From positions 3,030,501 through 3,094,500 of the forward strand of contig NZ_CP077683.1 of assembly GCF_019063845.1 (NCBI RefSeq): 64,000 bases of DNA. The letters are read 5' to 3'. Of this stretch, positions 36,547 through 44,587 are shown one piece after another. Positions within the stretch are counted from its first letter, which is position 1; every line of letters starts with the position of its first letter. Source of the DNA: Geomonas subterranea. GTDB taxonomy: Bacteria; Desulfobacterota; Desulfuromonadia; Geobacterales; Geobacteraceae. Under the pieces are notes generated by a model, which worked only from the letters and a program-made list of their open reading frames with translations, had not been told where the DNA came from and did not search any database. Position numbers and translations under genes: made by a program.

Positions 36547-36581
36547 CCGAAGAGGACTAGCCGAAGAGGACTAGCCGAAGA
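36547..36581 (+). repeat. Tandem 14-bp repeat
   Basis: CCGAAGAGGACTAG occurs twice in tandem (36547-36560 and 36561-36574) followed by a half copy CCGAAGA, at the end of the palindromic element. Confidence 0.8.
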
Positions 36582-36599
36582 TCGACACGCCGCCACGTT

Positions 36600-37157
36600 T
36601 CAAAAGAGCTCCATCTGGCCGCTCAGCAGTTCGCCCGGAGCCGGCGCGACTTTGCCTGGCCCCTCGACTCCCTTCCAGGTCTGGCCCGCCCTGATCATTT
36701 CCTGGAGCCACTTCTTCGGGACCGACCGGTAGCGGCAACGCTTCAAGGCGCCCACGGTGATGGTGGCGGAGACCACGCCACGACGGATGCGCGGCACTAT
36801 CTCCGTTATCTTGGCGATGAACAGGAAGCAGCGCGTGGCGTCTTTATGCTCGAGGAGGACCTCGTCACCGATCACGGCGAGGCAGATGGCGTGATGGCGC
36901 TTGTTATCCAGGAAGAAACTGACCGCGCATCCCGGCGTGGCCGCGACCGGCTTCGACAACTCGTCGGCGTCCCATACCAACTCCTCGCCGTCGTCCTGGT
37001 CATCATCGAGAACTTCGTCTGGATCTTCGCCATAGAACAGATGCTCGTCGGCCGCCAGATCGAGGTCGTCATCCAGCTCGTCATCAGCCGCCAGGTCGAG
37101 TTCGGCCTCGGCATCCAGATACTCTTTCTCGCCAACTCCGTTATCCTTGCGATTCAC
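36600..37157 (-). CDS. Hypothetical protein with acidic repeat N-terminus
   Basis: I do not recognise this family. From the GTG at 37157 it would have 185 residues: an acidic, internally repetitive first half (ELDLAADDELDDDLDLAADE, then DDDQDDGEELVWDADEL) and a globular-looking second half (CAVSFFLDNKRHHAICLAVI, VPKKWLQEMIRAGQTWKG). The second half has normal codon use, which argues that it is real. The start is uncertain; an ATG at 37268 would add 37 residues, but that part looks non-coding. It is transcribed divergently from clpB, and its 5' end lies close to the clpB promoter. Confidence 0.55.
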   Translation of the reverse strand: MNRKDNGVGEKEYLDAEAELDLAADDELDDDLDLAADEHLFYGEDPDEVLDDDQDDGEELVWDADELSKPVAATPGCAVSFFLDNKRHHAICLAVIGDEVLLEHKDATRCFLFIAKITEIVPRIRRGVVSATITVGALKRCRYRSVPKKWLQEMIRAGQTWKGVEGPGKVAPAPGELLSGQMELF

Positions 37158-37351
37158 CTTTGCCAACTCCGCTCCCCTGCAAAGCCTCTCAACGCCGTTA
37201 CCAGCACCTGCCGGATCTTGTCCGCCCGTTCTGAACTGCGGCTTTCTTACGCTGCCGGATAATGCCATATCTTGTCGCGCACTACAAGCCTTGCCACGAT
37301 GGTCGTTTCTCCGTCGGGCCGGGTTACGCCAGGCTAAAAACCGTCGACTAC

Positions 37352-37380
37352 CTTGACACACCTCCCTCCCCTCCCTATCT
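37352..37380 (+). promoter_or_regulatory. Sigma-32 (RpoH)-type promoter for clpB
   Basis: CTTGACA at 37352-37358 and CCCTATCT at 37373-37380 are separated by 14 bp. The heat-shock consensus is CTTGAAA-N13-15-CCCCATNT, so there is one mismatch in each box. The start would lie about 20 bp before the clpB ribosome site. Confidence 0.7.
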
Positions 37381-37405
37381 TCTTTTAAGACTTAGGAGGA
37401 AACCC

Positions 37406-40000
37406 ATGATCAGACCTGAGAAAATGACCGTGAAGACCCAGGAAGCGATTGCGACGGCGCACGAAAACGCCCTCGCCATGTCGGCTCCCAGCATTGAAGC
37501 CGAGCACCTTTTGCTCGCCCTCATCAACCAGGAAGGTGGCTTCGTGCCCGACCTCATCAAGAAGATCGGCGCTCCCCTGCCGCGCCTGCGCGAGAGCGTG
37601 GACGAGGTGCTCAAACGCCTGCCGAAGGTGACCGGCGGTGCGCAGGTCGGGCTCTCGGCTGCCCTCAACCGCGTCCTGGACCAGGCCCAGAAGGAAGCGG
37701 ATGCGATGCACGATTCGTTCGTGTCCACGGAACACCTGCTGCTGGCGCTGGTCGCTTCCAAGGACACCCCGAGTGGCAGGCTCCTGAGCCAGAACGGCGT
37801 GACCCGCGACGGCATTTTGTCCGCCCTCAAGGAATTGCGCGGAGGCGAGGCGGTCAACGAGCAGGACCCGGAACAGAAATACCAGGCGCTGGCGAAATAC
37901 TGCCGAGACCTGACCGACTTGGCCCGCCAAGGCAAACTCGACCCGGTGATCGGGCGCGACGACGAGATCCGCCGCGTGCTCCAGGTGCTGTCCCGCCGCA
38001 CCAAGAATAACCCGGTCCTGATCGGCGAGCCTGGGGTCGGCAAGACCGCCATCGCCGAAGGGCTTGCCCAGCGCATCGTCTCCGGCGACGTACCCGAGAC
38101 GCTCAAGGACAAGGTGGTCATGGCGCTCGACATGGGGGCCCTCATCGCCGGCGCCAAGTACCGCGGCGAATTCGAGGAGCGGCTCAAGGCCGTGATCAAG
38201 GAGGTTGCGCGCTCGGAGGGCAAGATCATCCTCTTCATCGACGAGATGCACACCCTGGTCGGCGCAGGTGCCGCGGAAGGCGCCATGGACGCGTCGAACA
38301 TGCTGAAGCCCGCCCTCGCCCGCGGCGAATTGCACTGCATCGGTGCCACCACACTGAACGAATACCGAAAGCACATCGAAAAGGACGCCGCCCTCGAGCG
38401 GCGCTTCCAGCAGGTCTACGCCGGGGAGCCGAGCGTGGAGGAGACCATCTCCATCCTGCGCGGCCTGAAGGAGAAGTACGAAAACTACCACAAGATCCAG
38501 ATCAAGGACTCCGCCATCATCGCAGCCGCGACCCTTTCCGACCGCTACATCACGGACCGGTTCCTCCCGGACAAGGCGATCGACCTGATCGACGAGGCAG
38601 CCTCCCGGCTGAGGATCGAGCTCGATTCGAAACCGACGGAGATCGACGAGATCGACCGGCGTGTCATCCAGCTCCAGATAGAGCGCGAGGCGATGCTCCG
38701 CGAGCATGATCCGAAGTCGCTTGAAAGGCTCAAGAAGCTTGAAGAGGAACTTGCCGCGCTAAAGGCGCAGTCCGACGAACTGAACAGCCACTGGAAAAGG
38801 GAAACGAACATCCTGGCCGAGTTGGGCGAGCTGAAGCAGCGCAAGGAGAACAAGGCTGAAGAGGCGAAGCGCGCCGAACGCGACGGCCTTCTGGCCCGGA
38901 CCGCCGAGATCCGCTACGGCGAAATCCCCGCCATCGAAAAGGAGATCGAGGACAAGCGCCTCACCCTGGAACAGATCCAGAAGGAAGGGAAGATGCTTCC
39001 CGAAGAGGTGGATGCCGAGATGGTGGCCGAAGTGGTCGCCAAGTGGACCGGCATCCCGGTGAACCGGATGCTGGAAACCGAGAGCGAGAAGCTCGTGCGC
39101 ATGGAAGAGCGACTGAAAAGCCGGGTGGTGGGCCAGAACGAGGCGCTCACCCTGGTCGCCAACGCCGTGCGCCGCGCCAGAAGCGGCCTCTCCGACCCCA
39201 ACCGTCCCATCGGCTCCTTCATCTTCCTCGGGCCGACCGGGGTCGGCAAGACCGAGACGGCACGCGCCCTCGCGTCATTCCTTTTCGACGACGACCAGGC
39301 CATCGTGCGCATCGACATGAGCGAATACCAGGAGAAGCACACGGTGGCCCGCCTGATCGGAGCCCCTCCGGGATACGTGGGGTACGAGGAGGGGGGGCAA
39401 CTCACCGAGGCGGTGCGACGCCGTCCCTACTGCATCGTGCTCTTCGACGAGATCGAAAAGGCGCATCCCGAGGTGTTCAACGTCTTCCTGCAGATCCTAG
39501 ACGATGGCAGGCTCACCGACGGGCAGGGAAGGACGGTCGACTTCAAGAACTCGGTGATCATCATGACCAGCAACCTGGGATCCCAGTGGATTCAGCAGTA
39601 CGGCGCCACCGATTACGCGAAGATGCAGTCCGAGGTCATGGAGACGCTCCGCGAAGCCTTCAAGCCCGAGTTCCTGAACCGCGTCGATGAGATCGTCATC
39701 TACCACGCGCTTCCTCTGGAGCGCATCAAGGAGATCGTTTCCATTCAGCTGCAGTCGCTGACCAAACGGCTTGAGGAAAAGAGCATCGGCCTCGAGGTCA
39801 CCGAGCAGGCCCGCGAATTCCTGGCCCGGGAGGGATACGACCCGGCTTACGGCGCGCGCCCCCTGAAACGCGCCCTGCAGCGCAAAATCCAGGACCCGCT
39901 GGCGCTCATGCTGCTGGAAGGGAAATTCGGCCCCGGCGACACGGTCGGCGTCGATGTGGCGGGAGACGGGACAACACTGGTCATCGCCAGGAAGCAGTGA
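37406..40000 (+). CDS. clpB: Chaperone protein ClpB
   Basis: ClpB is a hexameric AAA+ disaggregase that, with DnaK, rescues proteins from aggregates. The 864-residue protein has the Clp N-domain (repeats around residues 6-145), the first ATPase domain (Walker [15 protein letters not shown]; Walker [12 protein letters not shown]), a middle coiled-coil region (about 410-520), and the second ATPase domain ([30 protein letters not shown]). The C-terminal D2-small domain ends [18 protein letters not shown] precedes the ATG at 37406. The sigma-32-like promoter fits a heat-shock gene, and rpoH lies 2.4 kb away. Confidence 0.97.
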   Translation: MIRPEKMTVKTQEAIATAHENALAMSAPSIEAEHLLLALINQEGGFVPDLIKKIGAPLPRLRESVDEVLKRLPKVTGGAQVGLSAALNRVLDQAQKEADAMHDSFVSTEHLLLALVASKDTPSGRLLSQNGVTRDGILSALKELRGGEAVNEQDPEQKYQALAKYCRDLTDLARQGKLDPVIGRDDEIRRVLQVLSRRTKNNPVLIGEPGVGKTAIAEGLAQRIVSGDVPETLKDKVVMALDMGALIAGAKYRGEFEERLKAVIKEVARSEGKIILFIDEMHTLVGAGAAEGAMDASNMLKPALARGELHCIGATTLNEYRKHIEKDAALERRFQQVYAGEPSVEETISILRGLKEKYENYHKIQIKDSAIIAAATLSDRYITDRFLPDKAIDLIDEAASRLRIELDSKPTEIDEIDRRVIQLQIEREAMLREHDPKSLERLKKLEEELAALKAQSDELNSHWKRETNILAELGELKQRKENKAEEAKRAERDGLLARTAEIRYGEIPAIEKEIEDKRLTLEQIQKEGKMLPEEVDAEMVAEVVAKWTGIPVNRMLETESEKLVRMEERLKSRVVGQNEALTLVANAVRRARSGLSDPNRPIGSFIFLGPTGVGKTETARALASFLFDDDQAIVRIDMSEYQEKHTVARLIGAPPGYVGYEEGGQLTEAVRRRPYCIVLFDEIEKAHPEVFNVFLQILDDGRLTDGQGRTVDFKNSVIIMTSNLGSQWIQQYGATDYAKMQSEVMETLREAFKPEFLNRVDEIVIYHALPLERIKEIVSIQLQSLTKRLEEKSIGLEVTEQAREFLAREGYDPAYGARPLKRALQRKIQDPLALMLLEGKFGPGDTVGVDVAGDGTTLVIARKQ

Positions 40001-40024
40001 ATACAATAAGCAAAAATTAACAAA

Positions 40025-40053
40025 TTGATATTTTGTCCTTAAGCTGCTATTGT
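40025..40053 (+). promoter_or_regulatory. Sigma-70 promoter for the NrfJ-like gene
   Basis: TTGATA and TATTGT are separated by 17 bp. A strong DNA palindrome (GCGGCGCAAA-N8-TTTGCGCCGC, 40056-40083) begins three bases after the -10 box and so covers the transcription start, like an operator. Confidence 0.6.
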
Positions 40054-40116
40054 ACGCGGCGCAAAGCTTCAGTTTTGCGCCGCTCAAGCGGCATTTCGAT
40101 GCGGGGGAGAGTTTGC

Positions 40117-41010
40117 ATGAAGCGTTATTCCACCATTATGTCCGTCCTCGTCACGCTGGCACTGCCGGTGGCCGGGACCTGTGCTGACGCACCGAAGGCA
40201 CCCGAGAAGGCTGATGCCAAGGTCGAAGCGGTCGCGGCGCCGAAAGCTGCCGAGAAGGCCGAGGTCAAAGCCGACACCGCTGCCAAGGCACCCGAAAAAG
40301 CCGAGTCGAAAGTCGAAGCCATCCAGAAGAGCATGTCCAAGAGCGGCCATTCCATGATGATGGGCGGCGCGGCTCCCGCCGAAGCAGGGGCGGCCGAGGT
40401 GAACGCCAACCCGACCGGCAAGGTCATCGAGACCATGGCAGGCGGCGGCTACACCTACGCAAATCTCGAAGTCGCCGACGGCACCAAGACCTGGGTTGCC
40501 TACCCGGTCCTCGAAACCCGCGTTGGCGATACGCTTACCTTCCAGGGCTGCATGCCGATGAACAAGTTCCAGAGCAAGACCCTGAACCGCACGTTCGAAC
40601 TCATCCTGTTCTGCAACGCGCCGGAAGTGAAGGGTGCAGCTGCCAAGCCGGCCAAAGAAGCCAAAAAGGCCGCCCCCGGCGAGAAGATCAAGGTAGAGAA
40701 AGCAGCCGGCGCCAACGCCTACACCGTGGAGGAGATCTTCACCAAGCGCGGCTCCCTGAACGGAAAGCAGGTCGTAGTGCGCGGCCAGGTGGTGAAGGTC
40801 GCCAACGGTATCATGAACAAGAACTGGCTGCACCTGCAGGACGGCACCGGTAACGACAAGAAGAAGACCAACGACCTCGTCGTGACCACTACCGACAACG
40901 CGGAAGAGGGCGATGTAATCACCGTTTCCGGCACCCTCGCCAAGGACAAGGACTTCGGCGGCGGCTACAAGTACACCGCCATCATCGAGAAGGGGAGCGT
41001 GAAGAAGTAA
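40117..41010 (+). CDS. Exported NrfJ-like protein with two OB-fold-type domains
   Basis: The 297-residue precursor has a signal peptide (MKRYSTIMSVLVTLALPVAGTCA), then an Ala/Lys/Glu repeat region, a His/Met motif (SGHSMMMGG), and two domains. The first (GKVIETMAGGGYTYANLEVADG to SKTLNRTFELILFC) is the NrfJ-type domain often found with nitrite or cytochrome genes. The second (LNGKQVVVRGQVVKVANGIM to LHLQDGTGN, VVTTTDNAEEGDVITVSGTL) resembles an OB fold. The product should be periplasmic; a metal- or heme-associated role is inference. GGGGGAGAG precedes the ATG. It is monocistronic. Confidence 0.8.
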   Translation: MKRYSTIMSVLVTLALPVAGTCADAPKAPEKADAKVEAVAAPKAAEKAEVKADTAAKAPEKAESKVEAIQKSMSKSGHSMMMGGAAPAEAGAAEVNANPTGKVIETMAGGGYTYANLEVADGTKTWVAYPVLETRVGDTLTFQGCMPMNKFQSKTLNRTFELILFCNAPEVKGAAAKPAKEAKKAAPGEKIKVEKAAGANAYTVEEIFTKRGSLNGKQVVVRGQVVKVANGIMNKNWLHLQDGTGNDKKKTNDLVVTTTDNAEEGDVITVSGTLAKDKDFGGGYKYTAIIEKGSVKK

Positions 41011-41032
41011 CACGCGCCGCGCTCAAGTAAGG

Positions 41033-41065
41033 AAAGGCCCTCCGTCCACACGGAGGGCCTTTTTT
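41033..41065 (+). terminator. Intrinsic terminator after the NrfJ-like gene
   Basis: AAAGGCCCTCCG-N6-CGGAGGGCC followed by TTTTTT, 22 bp after the stop codon. Confidence 0.92.
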
Positions 41066-41124
41066 AATAGTTCGGCGCAGAAGCGCCAACGGCTGCCCTT
41101 TCGAACTCTCCAGGGGAAATAACC

Positions 41125-42384
41125 ATGTCCACCACCACTCTGCTGATCGCCCTCTACCTCACACGATTCGCGGCGGTCTGCCTGCTGCGCTACCTGAACC
41201 TGCGCCACCTTCGGCGCCACGGCGGCACAGTGCCGGAAGGGTTCGCGGACGCCGTCGACGCCGAGGCGCTCGCCAAATCCGCGAGCTACACGCTGGCGCA
41301 GAGCAGGCTGGCCCTGGTTGACTCCATCTACGACAGCGCCCTCCTGCTCATCTTCATGTTTACCCCGCTGCTACCGCTCTACGACAGCTGGATCGCATCG
41401 CTCACGGGCTCCTTCGTACTCCGGGGCGTGCTGTTCATGCTGGTCCTCACCATGATCCAGGAGGTTCTCGACATCCCCTTCTCGCTCTACAGCACCTTCC
41501 GCCTGGAGCGGCGCTACGGCTTCAACACCACCACCCCGGGACTGTGGCTTTCGGATCTTCTCAAGTCGACCCTGATCTCGGCCGCCCTCACCGCCATCGT
41601 GATCAGCGCTGCACTTCTGCTGGTCCGGCACTCGCCGGAGCTTTGGTGGCTCTGGGTCTGGGGTTTCTTCGCCATCTTCTCCATCGTCATGATCTACGCC
41701 TCACCGTACATCATCGAGCCGCTCTTCTCCAAGTTCGAGCCGCTCGGGGACCCGGAGTTGGAGGAGGAGATCCGCGAGATGCTGCAAAAGGCCGGCCTCA
41801 GGGTGAAGGACGTGCAGCAGATGGATGCTTCCCGCCGCAGCCTGCACTCCAACGCCTACTTCACCGGCATCGGCCGGGTGAAGCGGATCGTCCTCTACGA
41901 CACGCTCCTCAAGCAGATGGAGCGCCCCGAGGTGCTCGCCATCCTTGCGCACGAGGCAGGGCACTGGAAGAAGGGACACATCTGGAAACGCCTGCTGCTC
42001 ATGGAGGCTGCCGCGCTGGCACTCCTCTTCCTGGTGCACCAGGTTATCGCCTGGGGCGGGCTGCCGCAGCTCTTCGGTCTCCCGGAGGCGTCGTTTCTGG
42101 CCCAGATCCTCATGGTCAGTTTCATATTCTCCATCGTCTCCTTCCCGCTCACTCCCATCGGCTCGTGGCTTTCACGCCGCAACGAGTGGGAAGCCGACCG
42201 CTTCGCCGCCGACCTGTCCGGCGCCCCCGATGCACTCGCCTCTGCACTGGTGAAGCTTTCCACGGAGAACCTTTCAAACCTGCACCCGCACCCGCTCTAC
42301 GCGGCCTTCTACTACAGCCATCCGCCGGTCGTGGACCGGGTGGCTACGCTGCGCGGCATGAAGACGGAGCGAGCGTCGGAATAA
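41125..42384 (+). CDS. M48 family zinc metallopeptidase (Ste24/CAAX-protease-like)
   Basis: The 419-residue inner-membrane protein has several membrane helices in the N-terminal half (near residues 65-90, 95-115 and 150-195) and the M48 catalytic signature ILAHEAGHWKKGH (HExxH) at about residues 272-284. The third zinc ligand is expected in NEWEADRFAADLSG. The long N-terminal part, with the YGFNTTTPGLW motif, identifies the Ste24-like subfamily rather than HtpX. It would cleave peptides in or near the membrane. AGGGGAAA precedes the ATG. Confidence 0.9.
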   Translation: MSTTTLLIALYLTRFAAVCLLRYLNLRHLRRHGGTVPEGFADAVDAEALAKSASYTLAQSRLALVDSIYDSALLLIFMFTPLLPLYDSWIASLTGSFVLRGVLFMLVLTMIQEVLDIPFSLYSTFRLERRYGFNTTTPGLWLSDLLKSTLISAALTAIVISAALLLVRHSPELWWLWVWGFFAIFSIVMIYASPYIIEPLFSKFEPLGDPELEEEIREMLQKAGLRVKDVQQMDASRRSLHSNAYFTGIGRVKRIVLYDTLLKQMERPEVLAILAHEAGHWKKGHIWKRLLLMEAAALALLFLVHQVIAWGGLPQLFGLPEASFLAQILMVSFIFSIVSFPLTPIGSWLSRRNEWEADRFAADLSGAPDALASALVKLSTENLSNLHPHPLYAAFYYSHPPVVDRVATLRGMKTERASE

Positions 42385-42398
42385 TTAACACAACCTCA

Positions 42399-42427
42399 TT
42401 GCGTGTTACATCTTGTTCTGGTATTTT
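42399..42427 (+). promoter_or_regulatory. Sigma-70-like promoter for glgA
   Basis: TTGCGT and TATTTT are separated by 17 bp, about 45 bp before the glgA start. Confidence 0.45.
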
Positions 42428-42471
42428 TGTGAGGCCTAACGGCACAAGACCAGCAACAGGAGCCGATCGTA

Positions 42472-44034
42472 ATGCGTCTGAACATCCTGATCACCGCCTC
42501 AGAAGCGGTCCCCTTCGCGAAGGAAGGGGGCTTGGCCGACGTGGTCGGCGCCCTCCCCAAGTACCTCGAAGCGCGCGGTCACGACGTCCGCGTGGTGATG
42601 CCCCGCTACTACAAGGTGGACCGCGAGCGCTACCAGCTGCGCCAACTCCCCGGCGTCCTGGTCGTTCCCATGGGGATCATCGGCAACATGTACTGTGGCG
42701 TGTACCAGGGGATCATGCCCGGCTCGAACGTCCCGATCTACTTCCTTGAGCATGAAGATTTCTACGGGCGCGATTCTCTCTACGAGAGAGACAACCAGGG
42801 GTACCTCGACAACGACAACCGCTTCATCTTCCTTTCCAAGGCGAGCCTCGAGCTCTGCAAGATGCTCCAGTTCCCCCCCGACCTGGTGCACGCGCACGAC
42901 TGGCACACTGCTGCCGTGCCGGTGCTGATGAATACCTGGTACCGCCACGACCACCACCTCGCGCAGGCCGCCTCGCTGCTCACCATTCACAACATGCAGC
43001 ACCAGGGGAGCTTCTACGAGGGGGCCATGGATGTTCTCGGCATCGGCTGGCACCACTTCACCTTCCTGGAACTGGAGATGGACAACCAGGTGAACCTGCT
43101 CAAGGGGGGGATCTACCACGCCACCATGCTGAACACGGTCAGCGAAGGTTACGCGAGAGAGATCCAGACCGCCGAGTACGGCTGGGGACTGGAAGGAGTG
43201 GTGCGCCAGCGCTCCGAGACACTCTCCGGCATCCTGAACGGCGTCGACTACCACGAATGGAATCCGGAAGAGGACCGCTTCCTCCCCGCGAACTTCAGCG
43301 CCCGGGACATGGGCGGCAAGGGCGTTTGCAAGAGGGAGTTGCAGCGCTCGCTCGGGCTTCCCGAGCGCGAGGACGTGCCGCTGATCGGCATGGTGTCACG
43401 CCTGGTGAAACAGAAGGGGATCGACGTGTTGGCGCAGGCACTGCCGCGACTTCTCGAACTCGACATCCAACTGGTTCTTCTCGGTGCGGGCGAGCCTTGG
43501 GCCCACTTCTATTTCGGCGGTGTTGCGGCGGACCGGCCCGATCGCTTCGCCTGCCGCATCGGCTACGACAACAGCCTGGCCCACCGCATCGAGGCCGGTT
43601 GCGATTTCTTCCTGATGCCTTCGGCTTTCGAACCCTGCGGCTTGAACCAGATGTACAGCATGCGCTACGGCACCCTTCCCATCGTGCGCGCGACCGGCGG
43701 ACTGGACGACTCCGTGCAGAACTTCAACGCCGCAGAGCGCACCGGGGACGGCTTCAAGTTTTGGAACCCGGACGCCGGCGCGCTTTTCGACACGGTCGGC
43801 TGGGCAGTCCACACCTGGTATCACGATCCGGAAGGGATAGCGGCGTTGCGCCAAAACGCGATGGCAAAACGTTTCACCTGGGAGAATGCCGCCGAGAAGT
43901 ACGAGCGGCTCTATCTGGAGGGAATAAAGAGGAAACTTGGCGAAGAGAAGTTGAGGCAGGCTATGGCAGAGAGAACTCCCGCAAGGGAAAAAGCATCGAG
44001 GGAGAAAAACGAAGGATACCAGCCCCAGGCGTAG
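42472..44034 (+). CDS. glgA: Glycogen synthase GlgA
   Basis: GlgA adds glucose from ADP-glucose to growing glycogen chains. The 520-residue protein is a GT5 glycosyltransferase with the ADP-glucose-binding motif KEGGLADVVGALP near the N-terminus, VHAHDWHTAAVP, LTIHNMQHQGSF, and the C-terminal GMVSRLVKQKGIDVL, MPSAFEPCGLNQMYSMRYG and VRATGGLDDSV. The C-terminal 40 residues are a charged Lys/Glu extension (MAERTPAREKASREK). No other glg gene lies nearby. AGGAG precedes the ATG. Confidence 0.95.
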   Translation: MRLNILITASEAVPFAKEGGLADVVGALPKYLEARGHDVRVVMPRYYKVDRERYQLRQLPGVLVVPMGIIGNMYCGVYQGIMPGSNVPIYFLEHEDFYGRDSLYERDNQGYLDNDNRFIFLSKASLELCKMLQFPPDLVHAHDWHTAAVPVLMNTWYRHDHHLAQAASLLTIHNMQHQGSFYEGAMDVLGIGWHHFTFLELEMDNQVNLLKGGIYHATMLNTVSEGYAREIQTAEYGWGLEGVVRQRSETLSGILNGVDYHEWNPEEDRFLPANFSARDMGGKGVCKRELQRSLGLPEREDVPLIGMVSRLVKQKGIDVLAQALPRLLELDIQLVLLGAGEPWAHFYFGGVAADRPDRFACRIGYDNSLAHRIEAGCDFFLMPSAFEPCGLNQMYSMRYGTLPIVRATGGLDDSVQNFNAAERTGDGFKFWNPDAGALFDTVGWAVHTWYHDPEGIAALRQNAMAKRFTWENAAEKYERLYLEGIKRKLGEEKLRQAMAERTPAREKASREKNEGYQPQA

Positions 44035-44236
44035 CGACCGGACCAAACGGTTTAGACGCGGCTCCCGTCGGAATCTGCGCCCCCCCCCGCGCAACAAGCC
44101 ATGCAGGAAATCATTAGCGATCACCTTCCCTACATCTACGCCAGTCGTGAAGCCCGCCGCGGCTCTGTCCGTGCGTAACAGCTCCCGTGCGCGCGGAATT
44201 TCACACTTCCGCCAAACAATTCACCATCGTCATGCG
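44035..44236. other. Non-coding stretch after glgA
   Basis: About 200 bp without a supported gene or recognisable terminator. It leads directly into the tandem dyad array. Confidence 0.5.
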
Positions 44237-44490
44237 AAATAGTGCAATCCCAACTGGTTTTGCACTATTCCAAAGAAAATAGTGCAAACTAGTCCCGAGA
44301 TCTCACTATTTCCAGCGGAATAGTGTTATTCCGGCTCAGGTTTGCACTATTCCACACGAAACAGTGCTATTCCGGACCAAGTTTGCACTATTCCAAACCA
44401 AATAGTGCTATTTCATCCAGGATTGTACTATTTCCGTCAGAATAGTGGAATTTCGTCCAGGATTGCACTATTCCGAACGAAACAGTACAA
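44237..44490. repeat. Tandem array of 41-bp dyad repeats
   Basis: Seven half-sites of type A (AATAGTG or AACAGTG/A) start at 44238, 44278, 44319, 44360, 44401, 44441 and 44481. Six half-sites of type B (CACTATT, once TACTATT) start at 44263, 44304, 44345, 44386, 44426 and 44466. A and B are reverse complements, so each 40-41-bp unit is a dyad and neighbouring units form a second dyad; TTGCACTATT-N8-AATAGTGCAA at 44261-44288 is perfect. Spacer bases vary. There is no gene inside, no CRISPR architecture and no cas gene. Confidence 0.9.
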
Positions 44491-44530
44491 ATTCCGGATC
44501 GTTTCTAGCGCAATCAATTTATTAATTAAC

Positions 44531-44566
44531 AAAAAAGGCGCCCCGGGAAATCCGGGACGCCTTTTT
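44531..44566. terminator. Intrinsic terminator between the array and hppA
   Basis: AAAAAAGGCG-CCCGG-N5-CCGGG-CGCCTTTTT is symmetrical with A/T runs at both ends. It is at the 3' end of hppA (minus) and can also stop plus-strand transcription from the array. Confidence 0.88.
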
Positions 44567-44587
44567 CGCTTCAGCTAAAAGCCGGTG

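Noticed and set aside
44237-44490. CRISPR array
   Set aside because: The conserved parts are short 7-10-bp half-sites in alternating orientation, not identical 25-40-bp direct repeats with unique spacers, and there are no cas genes.
44342-44578. 78-codon open frame within the dyad array
   Set aside because: It simply translates the tandem repeats and has no ribosome site.
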